From: Oscillospiraceae bacterium
Lineage (GTDB): Bacteria; Bacillota; Clostridia; Oscillospirales; Ruminococcaceae
Assembly (NCBI GenBank): GCA_017405465.1
Contig: JAFRAJ010000050.1
Location: forward strand, 1 to 64,000
Length of the DNA: 64,000 nt
Direction of reading: 5' to 3'
A program made the translations under genes and the position numbers. The notes beneath the pieces were generated by a model. That model saw only the letters and a list, made by a program, of their open reading frames with translations. It searched no databases and had not been told where the DNA came from. The stretch's first letter is position 1; the number at the start of each line of letters is the position of its first letter. Positions 52,317 to 60,939 of this stretch are shown in pieces.

Positions 52317-53864
52317 TCACAGGATCATGGATGCTGATGCAGACACAGCTGTTATCAGCAGCATAACTGCCGCTACTTCTCTAACGTCATCGACCAATAG
52401 TCCTATGAATTCCCTAATCAGAGCGTTCGGCCAGAAATACCATTTCGTTGGTGCCCCCATTCCGTCTATATCCATTCCCTCTGCGTTCGCTATAACTCCG
52501 CTGCGGAACACATGATAGTTTGTAGTGGAAAAAGCGCCTTCCGCTCCCGGGCACTGCACGTCAGCGATATCCTTGGAGAAGCGCATGTTTTCCTTCGTCC
52601 TTACGCTCTTGTTTTCCGGAAAGATCCGTTCCCGGGCTATCCCCTGTGAGATCATATACTCAGCCATTGCGTCCGCTTCAGACATCGGTTCGTCATCTCC
52701 TTTTCCTCCGGAAGGAATAAAGATCGGAGAAGGACCGCCGGCCTCTTCCTGTTTGCGGGCAAATTCGAGAGCTCTGTCGACCCTGCCACGAATGAGCGGG
52801 TAGAGACTTCCGTCATCTTTTATCTTGCAGCCGAGTATGATGATGTATCCCTTATCAAAGGCGGGCTCATGTCTTCTCACTCTGCCGAATATGACAAAGA
52901 CGCCTATCAGCAGGCATACCATGAAACTGTATATGCTGTAGTAGACACTGAGCGCCACATAGCTCATTTGGTAGTCTGCTATAAGAAAATCGTACACTAT
53001 CACTCCGCCGAACATACCGATGACCAGAACAACTGAGAGAATGATCCCCAGCAGGTTTACTGTCCTGAAGCCCTCTTTTCGTATAAGCTGGATATTGCTT
53101 ATGCAAAGAGCAATTGAGAACACCGCAATACCCGGAGCTGTGAGCCCTGTGAAATAGAGCATCATCAGGCGGCTCCACTCCAGGATCTTGCCGAAATCAT
53201 ACGCAGTAGGATCAAGGATCAGCATGATGAGCAATATCAATGTTCCGAATGCGACGACTGAGAAGAAGACCGTAAGTCCCAGCATATATATGGACGTATA
53301 AGAGAACAGTTTTTCTCCTATGAGCCGGCGGTATTCGAGGAACAGGATCAGAGCTGCAAAGCAGCAGAACAGAGATCCGGCCACCATGGCAGACTGCCAG
53401 CCAGGAAACACAAGTCTCCCGGGTCTGTATATGCAGAGTTTCCCGCCTGTCAGGTATTCGGTATATATGGTGCCCCCTACCTTGACGCTGCAGGTCACTT
53501 CACCGGTTCCTGCCTGAGCTATGTCAAACCTGGCAATGCCGTTCATGACTGACATTCCTTTAAGTACTGCTATGCCATCAGGCTCAAAGACTATGTCGAG
53601 GTCATTTTCTGTGAGGTCCAGAGGCTCCCCTGCCATACCATACCCATGCTCGTCGCTGAATGTCTTATACCCCGTCCTATAGTACAGGGATATATAGTTT
53701 CCGTGAACTATCGTACAGACAGCGAATCCTATCAGCAGCACTGCCAGGCAGACGAGCATCCTTATGCCAGCCTTCCTGAGAGGCTCGTTCTCTTCCCTGC
53801 GTCTCTGTATATCCATCCTGTCATCTGCAAAGACAGCACGGATCGCATCTAAAAACCTCTTCAT
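52317..53864 (-). CDS. Membrane protein with YdcF/ElyC (DUF218) domain
   Basis: 515 residues. About eight hydrophobic segments fill residues 28-330. The DUF218 domain follows: GYIIILGCKIKDDGSLYPLIRGRVDRAL (about 340-367), FIPSGGKGDDEPMSEADAMAEY, ENKSVRTKENMRFS and STTNYHVFRSGVIA. This domain is linked to envelope assembly (ElyC, SanA). The ATG follows GGTGA; a TTG nine codons earlier is an alternative. Confidence 0.85.
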   Translation of the reverse strand: MKRFLDAIRAVFADDRMDIQRRREENEPLRKAGIRMLVCLAVLLIGFAVCTIVHGNYISLYYRTGYKTFSDEHGYGMAGEPLDLTENDLDIVFEPDGIAVLKGMSVMNGIARFDIAQAGTGEVTCSVKVGGTIYTEYLTGGKLCIYRPGRLVFPGWQSAMVAGSLFCCFAALILFLEYRRLIGEKLFSYTSIYMLGLTVFFSVVAFGTLILLIMLILDPTAYDFGKILEWSRLMMLYFTGLTAPGIAVFSIALCISNIQLIRKEGFRTVNLLGIILSVVLVIGMFGGVIVYDFLIADYQMSYVALSVYYSIYSFMVCLLIGVFVIFGRVRRHEPAFDKGYIIILGCKIKDDGSLYPLIRGRVDRALEFARKQEEAGGPSPIFIPSGGKGDDEPMSEADAMAEYMISQGIARERIFPENKSVRTKENMRFSKDIADVQCPGAEGAFSTTNYHVFRSGVIANAEGMDIDGMGAPTKWYFWPNALIREFIGLLVDDVREVAAVMLLITAVSASASMIL

Positions 53865-53899
53865 GGACAAATCACCGGGTGATCCTTTCAACAGGTCAT

Positions 53900-54847
53900 T
53901 TATTTAAATACTTCATAATCCTTATCGACGAACCTGGTGCTGAACGGCATATGTATGTCATCAGCCTGTCCGAAAGGCATATCCTCGAACTTTGTTGGCA
54001 CGCTGCCTTCCGGAGGTATCGGTATCTCAGCAGTGAGCGGAGGCATCGCCATGGGCTCTCTCTCACCGACATCCTGTTTCATACCCAGTTCATTCTGCAG
54101 GAACTGCCAGCATCCCGGGAACCAGTCATCAACACAGGGAGAAGCTGTCCCGTCCTTTTCCAGATACCGTTTCTGTGAACTCGTATCGGCATGATCGCCG
54201 TTGGAAGAGATGTAAACTGCAAATGGTCTTTTATGGCGCTCCATAGCATCCAACATCGCGATCGTCTGGTATACTGACACCAAAGCATCCTTCCTCGCGT
54301 GATGGAAGAATGCAGGAGGCGTCTGATCACCGACCAGATCCCCGTTAGCGACATAGGTAAGTTTTGCATCGGCAGTCTGCTGTCCGCAGAACATTGGTCC
54401 GAATCCCAGCACCATCGCATTGGGCTTCGCTTCCTCTCCGCTGCAGCCGGCGGCTTCCATAAAGTCAGGTCTGTTCCAGAGGTTCCCGCATGTCATACAG
54501 ATGAATGCTCCTGCCGAACCGCCTGAGATCACTATCCTGTCAGGATCCACAGACCATTCCTCGCTGTGATCCCTGACCAGCTTGATCGCCTTCATCAGGT
54601 CTATGGTGACCTGAGGGAACCTGTAAGCTCTACCTACAGGATAAACATAAGTGCATGAAACTCTGAAACCGCGCTCCACAAGTCTGGATGCGATGTCCCC
54701 GCGGTCAGTCTCAACGCACATCATGAATGCCCCGCCTGGAACATAGATGAATGCCGGAGTTTTTTCCTTTGCGGGAGTTTCATCGTAGATATCCACCATG
54801 AGTCTGGCGGAACCGTCACTGTTCAGATCGAATCTTTCCGTACGCAT
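53900..54847 (-). CDS. Alpha/beta hydrolase, esterase/lipase-like
   Basis: 315 residues. FIYVPGGAFMMC (about 33-44) is the oxyanion region (HGGG-like with Pro), and ISGGSAGAFIC (about 107-117) holds the nucleophile Ser. The Asp is probably in HHARKDALVSVYQ and the His in SNGDHADTS. Similar to bifunctional acetyl/feruloyl esterases. It heads a minus-strand run of five genes. Substrate unknown. Confidence 0.85.
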   Translation of the reverse strand: MRTERFDLNSDGSARLMVDIYDETPAKEKTPAFIYVPGGAFMMCVETDRGDIASRLVERGFRVSCTYVYPVGRAYRFPQVTIDLMKAIKLVRDHSEEWSVDPDRIVISGGSAGAFICMTCGNLWNRPDFMEAAGCSGEEAKPNAMVLGFGPMFCGQQTADAKLTYVANGDLVGDQTPPAFFHHARKDALVSVYQTIAMLDAMERHKRPFAVYISSNGDHADTSSQKRYLEKDGTASPCVDDWFPGCWQFLQNELGMKQDVGEREPMAMPPLTAEIPIPPEGSVPTKFEDMPFGQADDIHMPFSTRFVDKDYEVFK

Positions 54848-54958
54848 ATTATTCCCCCTTTAACCCGTCGTAAATATAATATAAATTATAAGTCCCGGAA
54901 ACATGGCAGGACAACATGACACCGCCCCGATCCGGTGCTGAAAGAAAGGAATAAACTG

Positions 54959-55435
54959 ATGCAGACCATAGCAAGTTTCACCGTAGACCACATCCGCCTA
55001 CAGCCAGGGCTGTATGTATCCAGAAAAGACAGCAGCAAAGACGTCACAGCCACTACATTTGATCTTCGAGTTACCAGACCGAACAGAGAGCCAGTCATGG
55101 ATATGCCTGCAGTGCATACGATCGAACATCTCGGGGCAACTTTCCTCAGGAACAGCAGCCGCAGGGATGACGTCATATATTTTGGTCCCATGGGATGCCG
55201 CACCGGCTTCTATCTCGTCATGTTCGGTGATCTTGATTCAGAAGGTGTCTATCCTCTGGTCATGGAGATGTGTGACTTCATACTCGGTTTTGAAGGTGAT
55301 ATACCCGGTGCCGCACCTGAGCAGTGCGGCAACTGGTCAGAGCAGAATCTCAGTATGGCGAAATATTATATCTCTAAATACAAGGAAATCCTGGAAACGG
55401 AAAAGAACTTCCGTTATCCCGGTCAGGAGGCATGA
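54959..55435 (+). CDS. luxS: S-ribosylhomocysteine lyase
   Basis: 158 residues. The metal ligands are His53 and His57 in HTIEHLG with the catalytic Glu56, Cys80 in MGCRTGFY and Cys123 in EQCGNWSEQN, all as in LuxS. It splits S-ribosylhomocysteine into homocysteine and the precursor of autoinducer 2. AAAGGA is nine bases before the chosen ATG. Its stop lies two bases before the homocysteine methyltransferase start. Confidence 0.95.
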   Translation: MQTIASFTVDHIRLQPGLYVSRKDSSKDVTATTFDLRVTRPNREPVMDMPAVHTIEHLGATFLRNSSRRDDVIYFGPMGCRTGFYLVMFGDLDSEGVYPLVMEMCDFILGFEGDIPGAAPEQCGNWSEQNLSMAKYYISKYKEILETEKNFRYPGQEA

Positions 55436-55437
55436 TG

Positions 55438-56646
55438 ATGTTATTTGAATTTCCTCTTATACTTGACGCAGCCACCGGTACCGAGCTCATAAAGAAAGGC
55501 TATGACGGAAGCATGAGCAGCGAGCAGTGGACTCTCATTCATCCTGAAGCGATACAGGATATCCAGCGTTCATACATAGAAGCCGGATCCAAAGTCCTCT
55601 ATACACCCACCTTCGGGGCAAACAGGGTCAAGATGGGAAACTACGGAGAACAGGACAAGGTGAGCGATTATAACCTGAAGCTCGCGGCACTGTCCAGGGA
55701 AATTGCCGGTAAAAGGGCATATGTTGCAGGTGACCTCGCGCCGACCAGCCTTTCGACCCCTCCCATGGGCGAAGCTTCGTTTGCGGAGATCTACGATACA
55801 TATCTTGAACAGGCAAGCGCTCTGGAGAAAGCCGGAGTCGATCTGTTCGTCATTGAGACAATCTCATCTGTAGCTGATGCCCGTGCCGCTATTCTGGCAG
55901 TAAAATCCATCAGTGACAAGCCCGTCATGGTCAGCTTCACCTGCGACAAGAACGGAAGGACATTTACCGGCGCAGATGTCGCTGCAGCCTGTGTGACACT
56001 CCAGTCCATGGGGGCTGATATATTCGGTCTGAACTGTTCATACGGACCGGAAGATATGGTCCCGCAGTTAAAGAGACTGTCAGAGTTTTCAAAAGTGCCT
56101 CTTCTTGCAAAGCCCAATGCCGGTATACCCGAAACAGTGGACGGAAAGACGGTTTATGATTGTCCTCCTGATGAGTTCGTAAGATTCGTTCCCGAAATGA
56201 TCAAATCCGGAGTCAAGGTATTCGGAGGATGCTGCGGTACGGATGCAACACATATAAAGGCTCTCTCAGAAGTATTGAAGGATGTGAGGCTGGAAGATAC
56301 AGCTGCCGGAGATTCAGAGTTTCTTTCCACGGAAAGACATGTGTTCTCCCTTGAGGAGCTGACTGCTCCGGAAAGGTTCATCCAGTGCGGAGAAGATCTG
56401 GAAGACGATGCTGCGGACTTCGATGAAGATGAGATGATCGGTATCGATCTGGATAACGACCCGGATCTCGAAGAGCTCGAATCTTCACAGTGGAGCTTCA
56501 GCAGTCCGGTCTGCTTCAGATGTCAAGATGCAGAAATTCTTGAATCTGCGCTGAGGGTGTTTCAGGGCAGAGCTGCATTTACAGGCACTTTGCCTCAGAA
56601 AGAGCTTGATCCGCTGGTAAACAGATACGGTCTCGTCGTTCTTTAA
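55438..56646 (+). CDS. Homocysteine S-methyltransferase family protein
   Basis: 402 residues. The first 285 residues form the barrel of MmuM/MetH N-terminal type: LDAATGTELIKKGYD near the start, the zinc Cys in GLNCSYGPED (about 200) and the paired Cys in FGGCCGTD (about 264-271). A further 115-residue acidic tail (EDDAADFDEDEM, then CFRCQDAEILESALRVFQGRA) is not part of the usual single-domain enzyme. It would recycle LuxS-made homocysteine to methionine. Three ATGs occur in a row; the third has CAGGAGG seven bases upstream. Confidence 0.88.
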   Translation: MLFEFPLILDAATGTELIKKGYDGSMSSEQWTLIHPEAIQDIQRSYIEAGSKVLYTPTFGANRVKMGNYGEQDKVSDYNLKLAALSREIAGKRAYVAGDLAPTSLSTPPMGEASFAEIYDTYLEQASALEKAGVDLFVIETISSVADARAAILAVKSISDKPVMVSFTCDKNGRTFTGADVAAACVTLQSMGADIFGLNCSYGPEDMVPQLKRLSEFSKVPLLAKPNAGIPETVDGKTVYDCPPDEFVRFVPEMIKSGVKVFGGCCGTDATHIKALSEVLKDVRLEDTAAGDSEFLSTERHVFSLEELTAPERFIQCGEDLEDDAADFDEDEMIGIDLDNDPDLEELESSQWSFSSPVCFRCQDAEILESALRVFQGRAAFTGTLPQKELDPLVNRYGLVVL

Positions 56647-56662
56647 GTTATACAAAGAAAAG

Positions 56663-56705
56663 AAACAGCCATGGCATTTTCTGAAATGTCATGGCTGTTT
56701 TTCAT
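56663..56705. terminator. Bidirectional intrinsic terminator
   Basis: A 17-bp stem (one wobble) joins AAACAGCCATGGCATTT to AAATGTCATGGCTGTTT over a 4-nt loop, with a T5 tail. Confidence 0.92.
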
Positions 56706-56718
56706 TTGTCTTTCTTTG

Positions 56719-57870
56719 TCAGATGCTGTAATCCCAGCTCTTTGTGAGATCCCCGAAGGAGAATATCCTGAGCGTCCCCTTCGTCAGGTTGTATATGCAG
56801 GTATACTGCGTTTTTCCTGTGTCAGTGCCATTAGTAGGATCTTGTATGACAAGGCCCAGAAGGTTCATTATGAAATCCTCTCTCATTCCCGCATCATGAG
56901 TCCTGAACAATCCTGCAGCCAATAGCTCGTCTCTCCCGCATCTGTCACCGAACGGATCGGGTTTTGATACGTAATGGTTGGTCGCATGATCGATCAGCGT
57001 CACCGTCATGTCGTCTCCGACCCATTCTATGATCCTCGAATCACCGGTTCTGTCAGCAACGAAAATGTGATAGTCGGCTCCAGGCATGGCTCCGATCACA
57101 TTGAAGTTTCCGGCAAGAGCCGCCGCCTCTTCCGCAGTGGCACAGTTATCCAGCATCTGTCTCATCAGTACTGTATGCGGAAGCGTCTGTTTCCCTTCCT
57201 TCTTTGTATGGATCAGTCTCTGGGACGCGATCCATGCCTTCTGATCCTTTTCATTTACGGCGATGGAGCCGTGTCCGGCTCTTTTCTGGTAAGGGCTTGG
57301 AACTTCTCCTTCCTTCTCCAGGAAGAAGTTGTTCTTGTTCTCATCCATCTTTTCTTTATAGCTCTCAAAAGGTATCTCCGTCCACTCACACTCGACAGAA
57401 AGAGCCAGGATAGATACTGCAAATCCTTTTTCGTTCATGCCATCCATGCATATATACGGGCACATAATGAATGACGAGAGATCCGTTTTTCCGTCATCCG
57501 CTGATCCGTTGACCAGCGTTCCGTTCCTGTAATCAAGCCAGTAAGCATCGGAGACTCCGAGTGTACGGTATCTGGCTTCCGGATTATGTCCTTCTATTAT
57601 CACATTTATGCCTGTTCTGGGATTCTTCCTGCTGTTATTCAGGTAATGGCTGTAGTCATAGTTCCTGCAGTAGAGCATATCGCCTTCCAGGTTCCTGGTA
57701 ATAAATACAGAACATCCGGGATTGAACATAGCCATGAACTGCTGAGGGATCTTGTAATAATCATATGTGCAGTCCATGTGATAAAGATAGCCTGCATCGT
57801 CCACACGCTTTATGGATTCAAGAGTCTTAACCTGTTCCGGGTCAGTGATAAGTACATGGGGATTCATCAT
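56719..57870 (-). CDS. Ntn-type linear amide C-N hydrolase (choloylglycine hydrolase-like)
   Basis: 383 residues. Cys53 in NPGCSVFITRN is followed 16 residues later by Arg69-Asn-Tyr-Asp72 in CRNYDYS, the same spacing as Cys2 and the R-N-x-D motif of bile salt hydrolases. The nucleophile would need removal of about 52 residues to become N-terminal, as in acyl-CoA:6-aminopenicillanic acid acyltransferases. AIYW-like DGMNEKGFAVSILAL is a family block. It overlaps the transporter gene by four bases, so it probably acts on the imported solute. Confidence 0.82.
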   Translation of the reverse strand: MMNPHVLITDPEQVKTLESIKRVDDAGYLYHMDCTYDYYKIPQQFMAMFNPGCSVFITRNLEGDMLYCRNYDYSHYLNNSRKNPRTGINVIIEGHNPEARYRTLGVSDAYWLDYRNGTLVNGSADDGKTDLSSFIMCPYICMDGMNEKGFAVSILALSVECEWTEIPFESYKEKMDENKNNFFLEKEGEVPSPYQKRAGHGSIAVNEKDQKAWIASQRLIHTKKEGKQTLPHTVLMRQMLDNCATAEEAAALAGNFNVIGAMPGADYHIFVADRTGDSRIIEWVGDDMTVTLIDHATNHYVSKPDPFGDRCGRDELLAAGLFRTHDAGMREDFIMNLLGLVIQDPTNGTDTGKTQYTCIYNLTKGTLRIFSFGDLTKSWDYSI

Positions 57871-59261
57871 CCGATCTCCTTTCCTGCCGCAGCAGCTGCC
57901 TCCTCATATTCCTTTCGGGTATCTATAGTCAAAGAGATTAGCATCAGAGCTACGGCAACGAGTGCGGGTATCCATCCAAGCAGTGCGCATATCGTCTTCT
58001 GTGTAGCAATGTTCTGAACCTGTCCTTCGTCTGCAAGAGCTGCGTTAAAACCGGCAGCAGCCAGGGCAACGAGGAACATCTTGTCCACGACTGCCTCCGC
58101 GATCTTGGACATGAGATTGTCACCGGTAGAGACCATCGTATCCAGTCTCCTGCCGTTCTGTAGCTCTACGATATCCGAGATATTGTTTCTGTTCACGTTG
58201 AACAGGATGAACGTCATGGTAAGCCCCATACCTGCACTGATCGCGTTGATGTAGGCACATATAAGATTGGTGGGATTCAGTATGAACGGGATCTTTCCGA
58301 TCACCTGGATGAGAGCAGCAAGCGCCATCGTCTTCTTACGGCCAAGCAGGCTGTCTATCTTTGGGGTTATGACCGAGAAGATTATCGAGAACAAGAGGTA
58401 TGCAGCCATTACCGGTGTGGATTTTGAGCTGTCATTGAGAACATATGCACAGTAGTAAGTAATGGAAGAAGTCATCAGACATGTGCTGACGCCGTAGAAC
58501 ATGACATAGATCATGTTTTTTACCCACGACTTGCATTTGAACAGCATCCTGTATGTTTCCATGATGCCGAGGTTCTCTTCCTGATCACTCACCTGTTTGA
58601 TGCGTTCCTTTGTGGTGAAATAATGCACAAGGCATCCGATCACTATCAGTACGCCCATGAAACAGGCTCCCTTGAAGACAGCACCTGCGTCACTTGAGTT
58701 GATGACTTTATGATCCTTGAGTCCTCCAAACATCCTTACGATCATCGGAACAGCGACTGCGCCGATACCGGATCCGATGCACGCACCGAGAGATCTGAAT
58801 GCGTTGATCGCTTTTCTGTCATCATCATCTCCGGACGCTAGTCCTCCCATTCCGTTGTATGGGATGCCGCGGAAAGTATTGGCTATCTCATACAGGAAGA
58901 ATACGACCAGCCCCAGAATAATGTCCCATTTCTCGCTGACTCCGAAGTCGCAGAAAAGGAAGACCATACCGAGAGCATACGGAAGCGCTACCCAAAGCAG
59001 CCACGGCCTGACTTTTTCCCCGGACTTGAAGTGTATGTTGTTTGCCCATACGCCCAGCAGCGGGTCATTTACGATATCCCATATCGTACCGATCAGCACC
59101 ATGTTGGATACGGCGATGGGATCGATGAGCAGTACGCTCGTCAAAAAGTACTTATAGTATGTGCTCTTGAAGTTGAACACGATATTGGTGGAGGCAGAAA
59201 AGCCCATGAATCCAAGCTTTTCAGCAAGTCCTACTACACCTTTCTTTTTCTTCTCCTCCAT
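57867..59261 (-). CDS. GPH-family sodium/solute symporter (MFS_2)
   Basis: 464 residues with 12 membrane segments. GTIWDIVNDPLLGVWANN (about 52-69) is the conserved loop of glycoside-pentoside-hexuronide symporters (MelB type), and PYNGMGGLASGDDDDRKAINAFRS is the second-loop block. Usually sodium-coupled uptake of a sugar or glycoside. Paired with the amide hydrolase gene downstream, so the substrate may carry an amide bond; that is inference. Confidence 0.88.
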   Translation of the reverse strand: MEEKKKKGVVGLAEKLGFMGFSASTNIVFNFKSTYYKYFLTSVLLIDPIAVSNMVLIGTIWDIVNDPLLGVWANNIHFKSGEKVRPWLLWVALPYALGMVFLFCDFGVSEKWDIILGLVVFFLYEIANTFRGIPYNGMGGLASGDDDDRKAINAFRSLGACIGSGIGAVAVPMIVRMFGGLKDHKVINSSDAGAVFKGACFMGVLIVIGCLVHYFTTKERIKQVSDQEENLGIMETYRMLFKCKSWVKNMIYVMFYGVSTCLMTSSITYYCAYVLNDSSKSTPVMAAYLLFSIIFSVITPKIDSLLGRKKTMALAALIQVIGKIPFILNPTNLICAYINAISAGMGLTMTFILFNVNRNNISDIVELQNGRRLDTMVSTGDNLMSKIAEAVVDKMFLVALAAAGFNAALADEGQVQNIATQKTICALLGWIPALVAVALMLISLTIDTRKEYEEAAAAAGKEIG

Positions 59262-59317
59262 TGGACACCTCTCACATTGATCTGTGGTTTTTTATTCTTT
59301 TATTATACATATCAAAA

Positions 59318-59351
59318 GACCGGAGACAACCTTTTGCCGCTGTCCCCGGTC
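59318..59351 (-). terminator. Intrinsic terminator of nuclease gene
   Basis: GACCGGAGACA pairs with TGTCCCCGGTC (one mismatch) over a 12-nt loop; on the minus strand CTTTTGAT follows. Confidence 0.7.
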
Positions 59352-59370
59352 CTATCTGTATCGCTGTCTG

Positions 59371-60390
59371 TCAGGGGTTACATCCTCCGCACGGAACATA
59401 TCCCTCCTCCACCAGTTCGTTGCGGCTTCCGTAGTACTCTTCTTTATTCTCTTCCGCTATATCCTTGACTCCCTGGCAGTCGGGAAGATGGAACTTTTTC
59501 CTTTTCACATTCAAAATATAAGTTCCGATCACATCTTCTTCAGTAAGATATTGTGAATATGAAGACTCGTTCTGACCGTTCTGTACCGGTGTCTCGCCGT
59601 TCTGAGCATAGTTATCGCCTGTGCGGTAGTCTATGACTATTCCGGGCTGGACATTGTATGCATAGATGCAGAAGCAGATGTCTTCTCCTTCATCTTCCAC
59701 GCTCCATGCTTCGACGAGAAGCCCGTCGCAGATAAGATTCTCTCCGGTCCATACCGGAGTCACTCTGTATCTTACATGGTTTCCTGTTTCCTTGATATAG
59801 TCTCCGACCATGTTCTCAAGGGCATTCATGCCCTCTGTGTTCATGTACCTCGTACCTGTCACAAGGTTCCGGGGATTCGCATCCTCATCTGTAAGATAGT
59901 GCGCGATAAGATGACAGCGGTTATACAGCGCTTCTCCGTCAACGAACGAATATCTGTCCGTATGCCAGCCTGTAGGTCTGACCTCACTGATGCTTCCCCT
60001 TCCCCCGTCAGCCATGATATCTGTTCCGACGACTGCATCAGCAAGAGTGCATCTGCCAAGATCATCCAGCTGATAATAGATCTCATATGATACCGGTGCT
60101 ATAAGAGCTGTATCGAAGAAAGGTACATTTCCGTTCAGAGCGACATATGCTTCACCGGAATACGGCGGGATTACAAGTCCTTTCAGCCATGTCAGTTCCG
60201 GCGCTTTAGGTGCCGGACCGCTGCCGTTCCCCTCTGCTGCTCCCGCCGAAGCAGGGACTACCGGTTTCGGAGGATCGGCAGGCAGATCAGGTATTTGCTC
60301 TTTTTTTATTATCTGATGAATAATCACTGAAAGCGCGAGTGACAATAACAGCACTGCAGAGATTATCAGAATGATTTTACGGCTGCTCAT
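59371..60390 (-). CDS. Secreted or anchored DNA/RNA non-specific endonuclease
   Basis: 339 residues with an N-terminal membrane segment (about 5-25) and a Pro/Ala linker. The nuclease domain carries YNRCHLIAHYL (about 166-176, where the general base His is normally in DRGH or NRSH) and DANPRNLVTGTRYMNTEGM with the metal-binding Asn. The C-terminal tail KKFHLPDCQGVKDI...NGYVPCGGCNP-like is a small Cys-containing module common in these proteins. It likely degrades DNA outside the cell. Confidence 0.88.
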   Translation of the reverse strand: MSSRKIILIISAVLLLSLALSVIIHQIIKKEQIPDLPADPPKPVVPASAGAAEGNGSGPAPKAPELTWLKGLVIPPYSGEAYVALNGNVPFFDTALIAPVSYEIYYQLDDLGRCTLADAVVGTDIMADGGRGSISEVRPTGWHTDRYSFVDGEALYNRCHLIAHYLTDEDANPRNLVTGTRYMNTEGMNALENMVGDYIKETGNHVRYRVTPVWTGENLICDGLLVEAWSVEDEGEDICFCIYAYNVQPGIVIDYRTGDNYAQNGETPVQNGQNESSYSQYLTEEDVIGTYILNVKRKKFHLPDCQGVKDIAEENKEEYYGSRNELVEEGYVPCGGCNP

Positions 60391-60427
60391 TAAAAATCAA
60401 CACCTCATGATACAGAATAGCTATTCA

Positions 60428-60886
60428 CTATGATCTTCTCACAAAACGGGAACAGGAGATGCTGTCATGAGAACTTCCGCGGATCTTTTCCTCTGACAGT
60501 TTCCTGAACTTCTTCAGATAGCCTGCAGGAAGCCGAAGATCCGACAGATATAATCTGTTCCATTCATACAGAATCATCTCATCTACTTTATCAAGATATT
60601 CCGTTATGTCGGTATTCTCCACGAAAGCCCATCCGTTCTCCTCATCAGCCCGGGCAAGGAAGGCATCACCAGCCAGAGACGGCTTTGCTGTCCTGCATCT
60701 CAGTTCATCCTCAGTGAATACTTCGTCTTTTATTAGTGACGCTTCCGAATAAGAATTCATAAAAAGCCCGGCGTCCTCCTTTCGGAGGATACCGAGCATA
60801 TGTTCGCGCATCTTTTTATCTCTGGACTGCCTTCTGTGATTGAATGAATATCCGAGATTCTCATCTACGCACAGTATTAATTTCAT
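60428..60886 (-). CDS. Small conserved protein with NHRRQSRD motif, unknown function
   Basis: 152 residues. It begins with ILCVDENLGYSFNHRRQSRD (residues 4-23), a pattern I remember from a clostridial family sometimes labelled ribonuclease Z; there is no metallo-beta-lactamase motif here, so I do not adopt that name. The C-terminal half has EMILYEWNRLYLSDLRLP. Function unknown. It lies between the nuclease and the surface-protein genes on the same strand. Confidence 0.65.
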   Translation of the reverse strand: MKLILCVDENLGYSFNHRRQSRDKKMREHMLGILRKEDAGLFMNSYSEASLIKDEVFTEDELRCRTAKPSLAGDAFLARADEENGWAFVENTDITEYLDKVDEMILYEWNRLYLSDLRLPAGYLKKFRKLSEEKIRGSSHDSISCSRFVRRS

Positions 60887-60939
60887 AATATATTACCTTT
60901 TGGACGTTTTTGGAAATTTCTTTACGCCATTCAGACTAT

